NCBI GenBank assembly: GCA_963830205.1
Contig: CAWHLP010000007.1
Span: 16,716 to 80,715, forward strand
DNA length: 64,000 bases
Origin: CAVSRC01 sp963830205
GTDB lineage: Bacteria; Pseudomonadota; Alphaproteobacteria; Rhizobiales; Kaistiaceae
Direction: 5' to 3'
Shown here piece by piece: positions 29,355 to 37,769 of the stretch. A model generated the notes under the pieces. The model did not search any database, was not told where the DNA came from, and worked only from the letters and a program-made list of their open reading frames with translations. A program made the position numbers and the translations under genes. The number at the start of each line of letters is the position of its first letter. Positions within the stretch are counted from its first letter, which is position 1.

Positions 29355-30383
29355 GTGGCTGCCCGCGCCCGCCGCATGGTTGCTCGCGCCGAATATTGGC
29401 CGAGCTTCGTCGACGTCCTGACCAACCTGCTGTTGGTCTTCATCTTCCTCTTGTCGATCTTCGCCCTCGTCCAGTTCCTGCTGTCGCGCGAGATCACCGG
29501 CAAGGACACGGTGCTCCAGCGCCTCAACGCGCAGATCTCCCAGCTCACCGAGATGCTGGCTCTCGAGAAGGCCAAGAGCAGCGACACCAGCGACAGCCTG
29601 GCGGCGTTGCAGGCGAGCCTCTCGGCGGCCGAGAGCGAGCGCGACCGGCTGCGCGGCCTGGTCGACACCCAGGCCAGCGCCTCGTCCACCGCCGATGCGC
29701 GCATCGCCGCCTTGAACACCGACCTCGACAACGAGAAGCAGGTCAGCCAGCGCGCTTTGTCGCAGGTCGAGCTGCTCAACCAGCAGATCGCCGCTTTGCG
29801 CAACCAGATCGCGGCGCTGGAGAGCACGCTCGATGCCTCCGCGCAGAAGGACAAGGAGAGCCAGGTCCAGATCGCCGATCTCGGCCGCCGGCTCAACGTG
29901 GCGCTCGCCCAGCGCGTCCAGGAACTGTCGCGCTACCGCTCCGACTTCTTCGGCCGCCTGCGCCAGATCCTCGGCGACCGCCCGGACATCCGCGTCGTCG
30001 GCGACCGCTTCGTGTTCCAGTCCGAGGTGCTCTTCGCCACCGGTTCGGCCGACATCAACGACCAGGGCAAGGTCGAGCTCAACAAGGTGGCCAGCGCCAT
30101 CACCGATCTCATCAAGGAAATCCCCGCCGACCTGCCCTGGGCGCTGCAGATCAACGGCCACACCGACGTGCAGCCGATCAGCGGCGGCGGCCGCTTCAAG
30201 TCGAACTGGGAGCTGTCGGCCGCCCGCGCCATCTCGGTGGTGGAATATTTCATCTCGCAGGGCATCCCGGCCGACCGCCTGGTTGCCGCCGGCTATGGCG
30301 AGTACCAGCCGCTGGTCGACGGCGACACACCCGACGCCTATGCCCAGAACCGCCGCATCGAGCTGAAGCTGACCGCACGCTAG
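29355..30383 (+). CDS. OmpA-domain peptidoglycan-binding protein, MotB-like
   Basis: 342 residues, GTG start at 29355. One N-terminal helix with a membrane Asp (WPSFVDVLTNLLLVFIFLL), the same position as in MotB and TolR, so it probably lines the proton path with the preceding MotA-like protein. Residues about 50-190 form a long coiled coil (QRLNAQISQLTEMLALEKAK ...). The C-terminal OmpA domain binds peptidoglycan (SEVLFATGSADINDQGKVEL, NGHTDVQPI, NWELSAARAISVVEY, YGEYQPL). Confidence 0.9.
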   Translation: MAARARRMVARAEYWPSFVDVLTNLLLVFIFLLSIFALVQFLLSREITGKDTVLQRLNAQISQLTEMLALEKAKSSDTSDSLAALQASLSAAESERDRLRGLVDTQASASSTADARIAALNTDLDNEKQVSQRALSQVELLNQQIAALRNQIAALESTLDASAQKDKESQVQIADLGRRLNVALAQRVQELSRYRSDFFGRLRQILGDRPDIRVVGDRFVFQSEVLFATGSADINDQGKVELNKVASAITDLIKEIPADLPWALQINGHTDVQPISGGGRFKSNWELSAARAISVVEYFISQGIPADRLVAAGYGEYQPLVDGDTPDAYAQNRRIELKLTAR

Positions 30384-30447
30384 GCCGCAACCGCACGCGG
30401 CGGAGTCGGGCTGGCGCTTGTCCCCGATTCCCCATAGGAAGGCCTGC

Positions 30448-32241
30448 ATGGCGGAGGAGCGTACGATACGGCGGCTGGCCGCGATTCTCGCGGCCGACGT
30501 CGTCGGCTATTCGCGGATGATGGGGGCGGACGAAGCCGGCACCCTCGCTGCGCTCAAGCGCCACCGCGAGACCGTTTTCGATCCGACGGTTGCCGCCCAC
30601 AACGGCCGCATCGTCAAGCTGATCGGCGACGGTACGCTGGTCGAGTTCGCCAGCGTCGTCGACGCGGTCGAGTGCGCCATGGCCATCCAGCGGGCGATGC
30701 GGGAGGACGCCGCCGGCGGCCCGCGCATCACGCTCAGGATCGGCGTCAACCTCGGCGACATCATCATCGACGGCGACGACATCTATGGCGACGGCGTCAA
30801 TGTCGCCGCCCGGCTGGAGCCGCTGGCCGAGCCCGGCGGCATCTGCATTGCCGCGATCGTCAACGAGAGCCTGGGCAACCGCGTCGAGGTCTCCTTCACC
30901 GACGGCGGCGAGGTAGAGGTCAAGAACATCGAGCGGCCGATCCGCGTCTGGAAGTGGCACCCGGGCGAGCCGACCGCCGAGGCCGCCGCGACCCCCGCGA
31001 TGCCTGCCACGGCGGCTCCAGCGGTCAACCGCAAGCCTGGCTCCGCAAGGCCCTCCATCGCCGTGCTGCCTTTCGACAACATGTCGCGCGATCCCGAGCA
31101 GGAGTATTTCTCCGACGGCATCACCGAGGACATCATCACCGACCTGTCCAAGGTCGGCGGCCTCACCGTCATCGCCCGCAATTCAAGCTTCGCCTACAAG
31201 GGCAAGGCAACCGACATCCGCAAGGTCGGACGCGAACTGGGGGTCCGCTCGGTGCTCGAGGGTTCGATCCGCCGCGCCGGCAACCGGGTGCGCATCACGG
31301 CACAGTTGATCGACGCGGCCGATGGCGCCCACCTGTGGGCGGAGCGCTACGACCGCGACCTCACCGACATTTTCGAGGTGCAGGACGAAGTTACGCGCAA
31401 GATCGTCGACGCGCTCCGGGTGACGCTGACCCCCAGCGAACAGGCGCGCCTGAACGAAGGCGGCACTGCCAATCCCGAAGCGCACGACTGGTTCCTGCGG
31501 GGACGGGAGCTGCTGACCAACCCGGGCAGCGGCTCCGCGTTCTTCGTCGAAAGCAGCAAGTGCTTCGAAAAGGCCATCGCTCTCGACCCGGCATTCGCCG
31601 CGGCCTATTCCGCCCTCGGCTTCGCCAGTGCTCTGGCATACAATAACAATCTGACCAGCGACCCCGCCGCCGCGCTTCGCCGGGCGGTGGAACTCACGGC
31701 CAAGGCGATCGAACTCGATCCCGACTCCGCCTATGGACACTACACCAGGGGCGTCGTGCTCGGCCTCGGCGGCGACACCGAAGGCGCCAGGGCCTCCATC
31801 GACAGAGCGCTGGAGCTGAACCCCAATCTGGCCGCCGCGCACAACTCGCGCGGAGCGACGGAGATATTCTCGGGCCATCCCGCCGATGCGATTCCCCATA
31901 TCGAGCTGGCCATCCGCCTCGACCCTGCCACCACGCGGGTCTACCTCCATTTTCTGGGCCTGGCGCACCTGCTCCTGGGCCACTACGAAACCGCCGTAGC
32001 CCACTTCCGCGAGCGCATCCGGCAGACGCCGAACACCGATCTGACGCGCACGATGCTGGCCTCGGCCCTCGGCCACCTCGGCGAAATCGAGGCGGCTCGG
32101 CAGGTCTGGGGCGAACTCATGAAGATCAACCCGGAATACGATCTTGAGCGGCACATCGGCCGGCTGCCTTTCCAGAATCCGGCCGATCGCGAGCGCATTC
32201 GCGAAGGCTTGGCGAAAGCGGGCCTGCCGGGACCGGTCTGA
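30448..32241 (+). CDS. Class III adenylate/guanylate cyclase with TPR repeats
   Basis: 597 residues. The N-terminal cyclase homology domain (about 5-175) has RRLAAILAADVVGYSRMMGA (metal Asp), KLIGDGTLVEF (second metal Asp) and DDIYGDGVNVAARLEPLA, so it is probably catalytic. A short linker leads to a TolB-N-like domain (SIAVLPFDNMSRDPEQEYFS, WAERYDRDLTDIFEVQDEV). The C-terminal TPRs follow (FEKAIALDPAFAAAYSALGF, LNPNLAAAHNSRGATEIFSG). This architecture is abundant in Hyphomicrobiales and the signal it senses is unknown. Start ATG 30448 after AGGAAGG. Confidence 0.92.
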   Translation: MAEERTIRRLAAILAADVVGYSRMMGADEAGTLAALKRHRETVFDPTVAAHNGRIVKLIGDGTLVEFASVVDAVECAMAIQRAMREDAAGGPRITLRIGVNLGDIIIDGDDIYGDGVNVAARLEPLAEPGGICIAAIVNESLGNRVEVSFTDGGEVEVKNIERPIRVWKWHPGEPTAEAAATPAMPATAAPAVNRKPGSARPSIAVLPFDNMSRDPEQEYFSDGITEDIITDLSKVGGLTVIARNSSFAYKGKATDIRKVGRELGVRSVLEGSIRRAGNRVRITAQLIDAADGAHLWAERYDRDLTDIFEVQDEVTRKIVDALRVTLTPSEQARLNEGGTANPEAHDWFLRGRELLTNPGSGSAFFVESSKCFEKAIALDPAFAAAYSALGFASALAYNNNLTSDPAAALRRAVELTAKAIELDPDSAYGHYTRGVVLGLGGDTEGARASIDRALELNPNLAAAHNSRGATEIFSGHPADAIPHIELAIRLDPATTRVYLHFLGLAHLLLGHYETAVAHFRERIRQTPNTDLTRTMLASALGHLGEIEAARQVWGELMKINPEYDLERHIGRLPFQNPADRERIREGLAKAGLPGPV

Positions 32242-32257
32242 CGGCAGCCGGCCGGTC

Positions 32258-32286
32258 TTGCCCCGTTCCGGCCACTCCGCTATACC
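32258..32286 (+). promoter_or_regulatory. rpmE promoter
   Basis: TTGCCC-N17-TATACC, 58 bases before the rpmE start. Both hexamers and the spacing are good for sigma-70; the start site is not known. Confidence 0.45.
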
Positions 32287-32343
32287 CCCGGCAACGCAAG
32301 CGGCGGCCACGGCCGGCGCCCCCGAAATCCGAGGCTTTTGGCC

Positions 32344-32571
32344 ATGAAGAAAGACATCCATCCCGACTACCACGAGATCAAGGTCGTGATGACCGACGGG
32401 ACCGAATACATGACCCGTTCGACCTTCGGCGAGGCCGGCGCCACGCTGCATCTCGACATCGACTCCAAGACCCACCCGGCCTGGACCGGCGGCGGCCAGC
32501 ACATCGTCGACCGCGGCGGCCGCGTCTCGCGCTTCAAGTCGCGCTACAAGGGCCTGATGGGCGATAGCTGA
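32344..32571 (+). CDS. rpmE: 50S ribosomal protein L31 (zinc-free form)
   Basis: 75 residues. KKDIHPDYHEIKVVMTDGTE, the HPAWTGGG stretch and the basic C-terminus (GRVSRFKSRYKG) identify L31. It contains no cysteine, so it is the form without the zinc-binding CxxC, which is normal for Hyphomicrobiales. ATG at 32344; followed by a strong terminator. Confidence 0.95.
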   Translation: MKKDIHPDYHEIKVVMTDGTEYMTRSTFGEAGATLHLDIDSKTHPAWTGGGQHIVDRGGRVSRFKSRYKGLMGDS

Positions 32572-32601
32572 GCCCTATCAAGTATTTCGGGAGGACGTTC
32601 G

Positions 32602-32632
32602 AGCCCCGGCTTCGGCCGGGGCTTTGCTTTTT
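32602..32632 (+). terminator. Rho-independent terminator after rpmE
   Basis: Perfect 9-bp stem AGCCCCGGC / GCCGGGGCT around a TTCG tetraloop (32602-32623), followed by TTGCTTTTT. Thirty bases after the rpmE stop. Confidence 0.85.
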
Positions 32633-32663
32633 CGGGCCCAATTGACATTCAGTGACGTGCCTA

Positions 32664-32960
32664 TCGTCTCGCCCCCTCTCCCCTCGTGGGAGAGGGCGGT
32701 TTGCCTTGGCGAGGCGCAGCCGAGCTTAGGCAAACCGGGGGAGGGTGACAGCGCTGAGGGAAGGCACGATGCTGATGGCGCGGGCAGCGTCCGCGCAGAC
32801 TCGGCCTTGCATGCGCCGGCGCGGCCGGCTCCACCACCGCTTTGCCAAAACCTCACCGGTGTCCCCCTCACCCGGATTTCCAAGGCCGGTTTGCATACGC
32901 AAACCGGGGAAATCCGACCTCCCCCACCAAGGGGGAGGTGGAGACCACTGAAGCGCTCAG
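32664..32960. repeat. Dispersed intergenic repeat, copy 1 (with internal inverted arms)
   Basis: Non-coding stretch made of CCCTCTCCC/GGGAGAGGG-type arms (about 32672-32697), then GAGGGAAGGCACGATG and a segment ACTCGGCCTTGCATGCGCCG ... GGCCGGCTCCACCAC. The same order occurs, inverted, at 36.87-37.04 kb. A further related inverted piece (CCTCACC..., GGGGGAGGTGGAG) runs to about 32960. It lies between convergent rpmE and rcdA and has no open frame worth calling. Confidence 0.65.
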
Positions 32961-32988
32961 GCAGGACTGAATGCGGTTGGGCTGAAAG

Positions 32989-33519
32989 CTACTTGCGCCC
33001 GGCGAAGGCCGCGGCGATGCGGCCGAGGTCGCGCGCCACCTGGTTGTCGCCGGCCGGCGCCTCGGATTCCTGGCGCAGCGCCGCGTCGAGGCGGATCACC
33101 CTGTCCTGAAGGCGCAGCGAGCGGTCGATCAGCTCCTTGAGCCGCCCCGGCAGGTCGTCCCAGCCCGGTCCATCGGTCGATGACGACACGCCGCCGAGCT
33201 TGACCTTGGCGCGCTCGTGGCGGGCCTGCTCGGCGCTGATGTCGCCTTCGTTCACCGCCCGTTGCAGGAGCAGCCAGGAGGCGAGCTGCATCAGCCGCGT
33301 CGTCAGCCGCATGGATTCGGCCGCATAGGACAGCGACCCCGCCCGCGACAGCCGCTTCGATTCCCGCCGCCCCTCGCGATCGAGATAGCTCGCCGTCTCC
33401 TCGACCAGACCCATGCCCTCACGGAACATGGTCTTGAAGGCTTCCGAACCGGCAAGCCGGCGCCCGAAGGCGACCGGCTCATTGCCGCCCGGTGCGGCTG
33501 ATTTGCTGTCTTTCATCAT
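32989..33519 (-). CDS. rcdA: RcdA, adaptor for regulated proteolysis (DUF1465)
   Basis: 176 residues, DUF1465 family. In Caulobacter, RcdA is a ClpXP adaptor that helps degrade CtrA at the swarmer-to-stalked transition. The family's helical core is visible: SEAFKTMFREGMGLVEETAS, YLDREGRRESKRLSR and LTTRLMQLASWLLLQRAVNE, ending in a flexible Arg/Lys tail (AAAFAGRK). ATG at 33519. A CtrA-like box lies about 260 bases upstream. Confidence 0.88.
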   Translation of the reverse strand: MMKDSKSAAPGGNEPVAFGRRLAGSEAFKTMFREGMGLVEETASYLDREGRRESKRLSRAGSLSYAAESMRLTTRLMQLASWLLLQRAVNEGDISAEQARHERAKVKLGGVSSSTDGPGWDDLPGRLKELIDRSLRLQDRVIRLDAALRQESEAPAGDNQVARDLGRIAAAFAGRK

Positions 33520-33654
33520 CTGCCGCCCCGCCAGAAGCGGTCGCCTCCCACACCACCGTCCCGATCCGAAACCCTAAAGAGCAGTTTCAGCAAGTCCCGT
33601 TCCAGCCAATGTCATCTCACTCCCGGCGGCGGCGGGCAAGGCTTGAGCGGCTGG

Positions 33655-33690
33655 GGGTGAAAAAAGAGCCGCACGAGGCGGCTCTTGAGA
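33655..33690 (-). terminator. Terminator of the DUF1192 transcript
   Basis: Minus strand: AGAGCCGC-CTCGT-GCGGCTCT (stem 33666-33673 with 33679-33686) followed by six T. An A/T-rich run on the other side could also make it work on the plus strand. Confidence 0.75.
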
Positions 33691-33776
33691 GTTTTCTTTG
33701 ACAGGGAGGCGTCAAGAGTGGACAGGAGCCACTCAGTCCAGATGACTGGACGAGGCACAGTTAAGCTCCGTAAAGC

Positions 33777-33792
33777 CTAAGGAATGGTTAAC
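33777..33792. promoter_or_regulatory. CtrA-like box near rcdA
   Basis: CTAA-GGAATGG-TTAAC, one mismatch from the CtrA consensus TTAA-N7-TTAAC. It sits between the DUF1192 stop and the rcdA start; rcdA is a known CtrA-regulon member in Caulobacter. The binding is inferred. Confidence 0.4.
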
Positions 33793-33864
33793 AACGGCAC
33801 ACCACTTGTCCGCAAAACAGCGCGGCCGGCGGCGCCGGCGTGCCAAAACGGGAGGGATCGGCGC

Positions 33865-34059
33865 TCACCGTTTGAAGAATGAAGCGGCCACGTCCGCACT
33901 CGCCCGCTTGGTTGTGATCGCCACCTCGATGCGCGCGATCTCGTCCTTCAAGAGAGCGATCCGCTCGGCGAGTTCGTCGAGCGAGAGCGTCGACAGGTCC
34001 TCGCCGATCTCGTGCTTCAGTTTCTTGCGCGGGGCATCTTCATCGTCGCTGATGGGCAT
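33865..34059 (-). CDS. DUF1192 family small protein
   Basis: 64 residues. Charged N-terminus (EDAPRKKLKHEIGEDL), then the conserved helix STLSLDELAERIALLKDEIA. Function unknown; the family is alphaproteobacterial and commonly next to rcdA and a quinone oxidoreductase, as here. It is divergent from the oxidoreductase and has its own terminator. Confidence 0.88.
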   Translation of the reverse strand: MPISDDEDAPRKKLKHEIGEDLSTLSLDELAERIALLKDEIARIEVAITTKRASADVAASFFKR

Positions 34060-34143
34060 GGCTTCTCTCCTCGCGGCCGAACCCTAGTTGAGCCGCCAGC
34101 GATTGTCAGCGTGCCTCGCGCCGGCTACCAGGAGCCCGAGCCA

Positions 34144-35169
34144 ATGCCAGCCAGCGGACCAGCCATGACCACCCTCCCCGACACCATGACCGCCATCGCC
34201 ATCACCGGGCCCGGCGGCCTCGACAAGCTCATCGTCGTCAAGCGTCCCCTGCCGGTGCCGCAGGAGGGACAGGTCCTGGTCCGCGTGCACGCCGCGGGGG
34301 TCAACCGGCCGGACGTGCTCCAGCGCCTCGGGCGCCACCCGGCGCCGGCCGGTGCGCCGGCCGACATTCCCGGCCTGGAGATCGCCGGCGAGGTCGCAGC
34401 CCTCGGCCCCGACGCCACGCGCTTTGCGGTCGGCGACAAAGTGACCGCGCTCCTCCCCGGCGGCGGCTACGGCGAATATGCCGCCGTCCACGAGACCAAC
34501 GCGCTGCCGGTGCCGGACGGCTTCACCATGGTCGAGGCGGCGGCGATCCCCGAGACCTTCTTCACCGTCTGGCCGAACCTCTTCGACCGCGGCCGGCTTG
34601 CCGCCGGCGAGACCCTGCTCGTCCACGGCGGCACGTCGGGCATCGGCACGGTGGCGATCCAGCTTGGCCATGCCTTCGGCGCGCGTGTCATCGCCACCGC
34701 CGGCAGCGCCGACAAATGCGCCGCCTGCCTCAAGCTCGGCGCCGACGCCGCCATCAACTATCGCGAGGAGGATTTCGTCGCCCGCGTCGGCGAGATCACC
34801 GCAGGCCACGGCGCCGACGTCATCATCGATCTGATCGGCGGCGACTATGTCGCGCGCAATTATGCCGCTGCGGCGGAAGAGGGCCGCATCGTGCAGATCG
34901 GCACCCAGCACGGCAACACGGCCGAGGTTCCCCTCGGCCTGCTCATGGTCAAGCGGCTGACCCACACCGGCTCGACCCTCCGCCACCGTCCGGTGGCGTT
35001 CAAGGCGGCGGTGGCAGAGGCGCTCTACCGGAACGTCTGGCCGCTGTTTGCCGCCCGCACGGTGGCGCCGGTGATCGATTCGACCTTTCCGCTCGTCGAG
35101 GCCGCCAAGGCCCAGGCGCGCATGGAAGGCTCCGAGCACATCGGCAAGATCGTGCTCACCGTCGCCTGA
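34144..35169 (+). CDS. NAD(P)H:quinone oxidoreductase, zinc-free MDR family
   Basis: 341 residues from ATG 34144 (AGGAG nine bases upstream); ATG 34165 is also possible. Quinone oxidoreductase of the PIG3/QOR group: MTAIAITGPGGLDKLIVVKR, RVHAAGVNRPDVLQRLG, LLPGGGYGEYAAV, Rossmann LLVHGGTSGIGTVAIQL and GADAAINYREEDF. No zinc-ligand cysteines of alcohol dehydrogenases. The last 14 bases overlap the convergent GT25 gene. Confidence 0.92.
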   Translation: MPASGPAMTTLPDTMTAIAITGPGGLDKLIVVKRPLPVPQEGQVLVRVHAAGVNRPDVLQRLGRHPAPAGAPADIPGLEIAGEVAALGPDATRFAVGDKVTALLPGGGYGEYAAVHETNALPVPDGFTMVEAAAIPETFFTVWPNLFDRGRLAAGETLLVHGGTSGIGTVAIQLGHAFGARVIATAGSADKCAACLKLGADAAINYREEDFVARVGEITAGHGADVIIDLIGGDYVARNYAAAAEEGRIVQIGTQHGNTAEVPLGLLMVKRLTHTGSTLRHRPVAFKAAVAEALYRNVWPLFAARTVAPVIDSTFPLVEAAKAQARMEGSEHIGKIVLTVA

Positions 35170-36022
35170 CGCCCGGACCGACGCTGGTCATCACCGTCGA
35201 GCGGGCCTTGTCGTTGGGCGCCAGCACCAGCGGCGCGATGCAGGCATAGGCCTCGATCGCGGGATAGGTGACGGCCATCAGCCCATCGACCGAATAGGCG
35301 GGGAAGCGCATGTTGGTAGCGGGGAATTCGAGCATGCGGTTGTCCATCGGGAAGACCGCCTGGCTGAGCCGCGCCGCCCCTTCCGGCGAGACCGCATAGC
35401 CGCAGATGCCGAAGGCGTGCTTGAGCCGGAACAGGCCGACGCTGCCGCGCGTCTGCTGGAACTTGTCGAGCTCGGCCGGCTTCGGATAGCGCACCGTGAA
35501 CAGGCCGCTGATGGCGATGTCGCCGGCGACGGCGAACTCGAGCAGCGAATCGGTGTTGTAGCCGAGGAGCACGATGTCCCAGCGCCCAACGGCGGCGATC
35601 GCCTGCATGAAGGCGGCCTTGAGGTCGTGACGGGCATAGGCGTCGTCTTCCAGCACGATCAGCGACCGCCCGTCGGCCACCGCCTTGTCCCACAGGTTAC
35701 GGTGGGAGAGCGCCACGCCGATGGTGCCCTTGGTCGCCCACTTGCTCTTCGGCGCGATCACGCCGCGCTCGAGCGCCTCTTCGTTGGTGAGCGCATTGCC
35801 GTCGACTGCCTCGAAACGGCGGAAGCGGATGCCGGTGCTGCCGTTGCGCTGAAGGAAGGCGGCCATGCGCTCCGGCGTCCGCGCCAGGTTGATGACGTAG
35901 CAGTCGAAGGTCTCGTCGAAGGTCTCTGCGCGGGTGCCGGCGGGCATGTCCGGGGGCATTTTGGCTGCCTTTGGGATCGTGTTGATATTCAAGCCACAAT
36001 GAATTTGCGTCGACTGGGCCAA
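35156..36022 (-). CDS. Glycosyltransferase family 25 (LPS biosynthesis type)
   Basis: 288 residues. GT25 core: DCYVINLARTPERMAAFLQR, FEAVDGNALT, GTIGVALSHRNLWDKAV and the metal-binding SLIVLEDDAYARHDL, plus GICGYAVSPEGAARL. It transfers a hexose during envelope polysaccharide synthesis, probably in the cytoplasm. ATG at 36022; the stop overlaps the convergent oxidoreductase end. Confidence 0.88.
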   Translation of the reverse strand: MAQSTQIHCGLNINTIPKAAKMPPDMPAGTRAETFDETFDCYVINLARTPERMAAFLQRNGSTGIRFRRFEAVDGNALTNEEALERGVIAPKSKWATKGTIGVALSHRNLWDKAVADGRSLIVLEDDAYARHDLKAAFMQAIAAVGRWDIVLLGYNTDSLLEFAVAGDIAISGLFTVRYPKPAELDKFQQTRGSVGLFRLKHAFGICGYAVSPEGAARLSQAVFPMDNRMLEFPATNMRFPAYSVDGLMAVTYPAIEAYACIAPLVLAPNDKARSTVMTSVGPGVRRR

Positions 36023-36033
36023 GGCCCTATATA
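36005..36033 (+). promoter_or_regulatory. trcR promoter
   Basis: TTGCGT-N17-TATATA, 80 bases before the trcR start, overlapping the divergent GT25 start. Good -10, fair -35. Confidence 0.4.
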
Positions 36034-36112
36034 GACGACACTTCCCTCATTTTTCAGTTCGAGGAAACGTTTTGCCGGGCGGAAGTTCCGGCGGAACGCC
36101 CGGGAGAACCAC

Positions 36113-36844
36113 ATGACCAATGCCATCCCCCTGATGCCCAAGGCGACCGCCGTCTGGCTGGTCGAGAACACCGCGCTGTCCTTCGAGCAGATCGCCGACT
36201 TCTGCAAGCTGCACCCGCTCGAGGTGCAGGCGATCGCCGACGGCGAGGCGGCCCAGTCGATCAAGGGGCTCGACCCGATCCTCACCGGCCAGTTGAGCCG
36301 CGAGGCGATCCAGCGTGCCGAGGCCGACCCGTCGGTGCGTCTCGGCCTTGCCCAGGTTAAGGTCCGTGCCCCGGTCGCCAAGCGCAAGGGGCCGCGCTAC
36401 ACGCCGGTGTCGCGCCGCCAGGACCGGCCCAACGCCGTCCTCTGGCTGCTGCGCAATCATCCCGAGCTCAAGGACGCGGCGATCATGCGCCTGGTCGGCA
36501 CCACCAAGCCGACCATCGAATCGATCCGTAGCCGCACCCACTGGAACGCCAACAACCTGCAGCCGCTGGACCCGGTGACGCTCGGCCTGTGCTCGCAGAT
36601 CGATCTCGATTTCGAGGTCGACAAGGCGGCCAAGAACGCGCCGCCCCAGGAGGCCCAGCCGGAAGGCGCCACCCTGCTGCCGGCAAGCGAGACCACCACG
36701 GCCGCCGCGCAGGCGGTCGCTGCCGCCAAGAGCGAGCCGACGCCGGGCGATGTCCAGCGCGCCGCCGACCGCGAGGCCAATGCGGTCTTCGCCAAGCTCA
36801 AGTCGATGACCGGACCGGAATCGTCCGAGGACGACGAGGAGTAG
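36113..36844 (+). CDS. trcR: TrcR, cell cycle transcriptional regulator (DUF1013)
   Basis: 243 residues, DUF1013. It begins PLMPKATAVWLVENTALSFE, the first helix-turn-helix-like unit (ALSFEQIADFCKLHPLEVQA), with a second in RPNAVLWLLRNHPEL ... KDAAIMRLVGTTKPTIESI. The C-terminus is Ala/Glu-rich and acidic (ESSEDDEE). In alphaproteobacteria the family was named TrcR for a transcription regulator of the cell cycle. The gene stands alone with its own promoter. Confidence 0.88.
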   Translation: MTNAIPLMPKATAVWLVENTALSFEQIADFCKLHPLEVQAIADGEAAQSIKGLDPILTGQLSREAIQRAEADPSVRLGLAQVKVRAPVAKRKGPRYTPVSRRQDRPNAVLWLLRNHPELKDAAIMRLVGTTKPTIESIRSRTHWNANNLQPLDPVTLGLCSQIDLDFEVDKAAKNAPPQEAQPEGATLLPASETTTAAAQAVAAAKSEPTPGDVQRAADREANAVFAKLKSMTGPESSEDDEE

Positions 36845-36871
36845 GACGTTCTCCGCGCGACCGGGAAGTGA

Positions 36872-37040
36872 TGGAGCCGGCCGCACCGGCGCACGCAAGG
36901 CCGAGTTCCCGCGCACGCTGGCGCGCTTGTCGCGCTTCGTGCCTTCCCTCGGCCGCGTCCCCCTCACCCTTCGCGCCTAACTCGCTCCGCTCCTAAGGCG
37001 CGAAGCCCTCTCCCTCCAGGGAGAGGGGGAGTGTTTGGCA
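36872..37040. repeat. Dispersed intergenic repeat, copy 2 (inverted relative to copy 1)
   Basis: Minus-strand reading gives CCCTCTCCCTGGAGGGAG, a hairpin GGCGCGAA-flanked spacer (TTCGCGCCTTAGGAG ... TTAGGCGCGAA), GAGGGAAGGCACGAAG, then ACTCGGCCTTGCGTGCGCCG and GGCCGGCTCCATCAC. The same blocks appear in the same order at 32.66-32.83 kb on the plus strand. Confidence 0.65.
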
Positions 37041-37074
37041 TTGCTCCTGAATGTCGATTGCACCTTGCTCACCG

Positions 37075-37758
37075 TCACGGTGCGCGGGTGATGCGCGCCA
37101 GGTAGTCCTCCAGCGTGCGCCCGGCTTCGCGCTCGAAGCGCGTCTCGGTGACTTCCAGCCGCTCGACGCGGTCGACCCGGAAGGTGCGGAAATCCTCCCT
37201 GAGTTCGCACCAGGCGGCGAGCGTCCACACCTGCCCCCAGAATTGCAAAGCGAGCGGCCGCACCGTGCGCCGCGTGGCGCTGCCTTCGACGTCGCGATAG
37301 GCGAAGCGCGCCTTCACCCGCCCGTCGATCGCCTTGCCGAAGGTGTCGAGATGGTCGCGCTCAGTTTCCTGCAGGCGGGAGCCGGGTGCGAAGATCGGCA
37401 CGCGCTGCGCGGCACGCATGCGCTCATCCGGCACCACCGCACCGATCTTGACCAGCGCCTCGGCCGCCGCGTCGGCGATGCCCTTGCCCGCCCACGCCTT
37501 GACCATGCGGGCGCCGACGATCAGCGCCTCGATCTCGGCCGGCAGGAACATCAGCGGCGGCAGCTGGTAGCCCGGCCTGAGCAGGTAGCCGACGCCGGCG
37601 GCGCCGTCGATCGGAACGCCCGAGGCCTGGAGGTCGCGGATGTCGCGATAGACCGTGCGCACCGAAACCTCGAGCTTCTCGGCAAGCGTCTGGGCGGTGA
37701 CCAGACGGTCACCGCGCAGCTGCTGGATGATCTCGAACAGGCGGTCGGCGCGGCGCAT
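37075..37758 (-). CDS. YafY-type HTH/WYL-domain transcriptional regulator
   Basis: 227 residues from the ATG at 37758. Winged HTH (MRRADRLFEIIQQLRGDRLV ... EVSVRTVYRDIRDLQASGVP) and a C-terminal WYL domain (QVWTLAAWCELREDFRTFRV, RVERLEVTETRF). The WYL domain senses a ligand, often nucleic acid or nucleotide. A GTG at 37773 overlaps the VOC stop, but the family start is MRRADRLF. Co-transcribed with the VOC gene, a common pairing. Confidence 0.9.
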   Translation of the reverse strand: MRRADRLFEIIQQLRGDRLVTAQTLAEKLEVSVRTVYRDIRDLQASGVPIDGAAGVGYLLRPGYQLPPLMFLPAEIEALIVGARMVKAWAGKGIADAAAEALVKIGAVVPDERMRAAQRVPIFAPGSRLQETERDHLDTFGKAIDGRVKARFAYRDVEGSATRRTVRPLALQFWGQVWTLAAWCELREDFRTFRVDRVERLEVTETRFEREAGRTLEDYLARITRAP

Positions 37759-37769
37759 GGAGCCGTTCC

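Noticed and set aside
28311..30383. Zorya-type defence system
   Set aside because: Only a MotA-like/OmpA-like pair is present; no ZorC, ZorD or ZorE gene nearby, and such pairs are common housekeeping genes in this order.
28026..30449. Long open frame (807 codons) antisense to suhB, the MotA-like and OmpA-like genes
   Set aside because: Composition (Gly/Arg/Asp/His-rich, no domain) is that of a high-GC antisense frame; the plus strand carries recognised proteins throughout.
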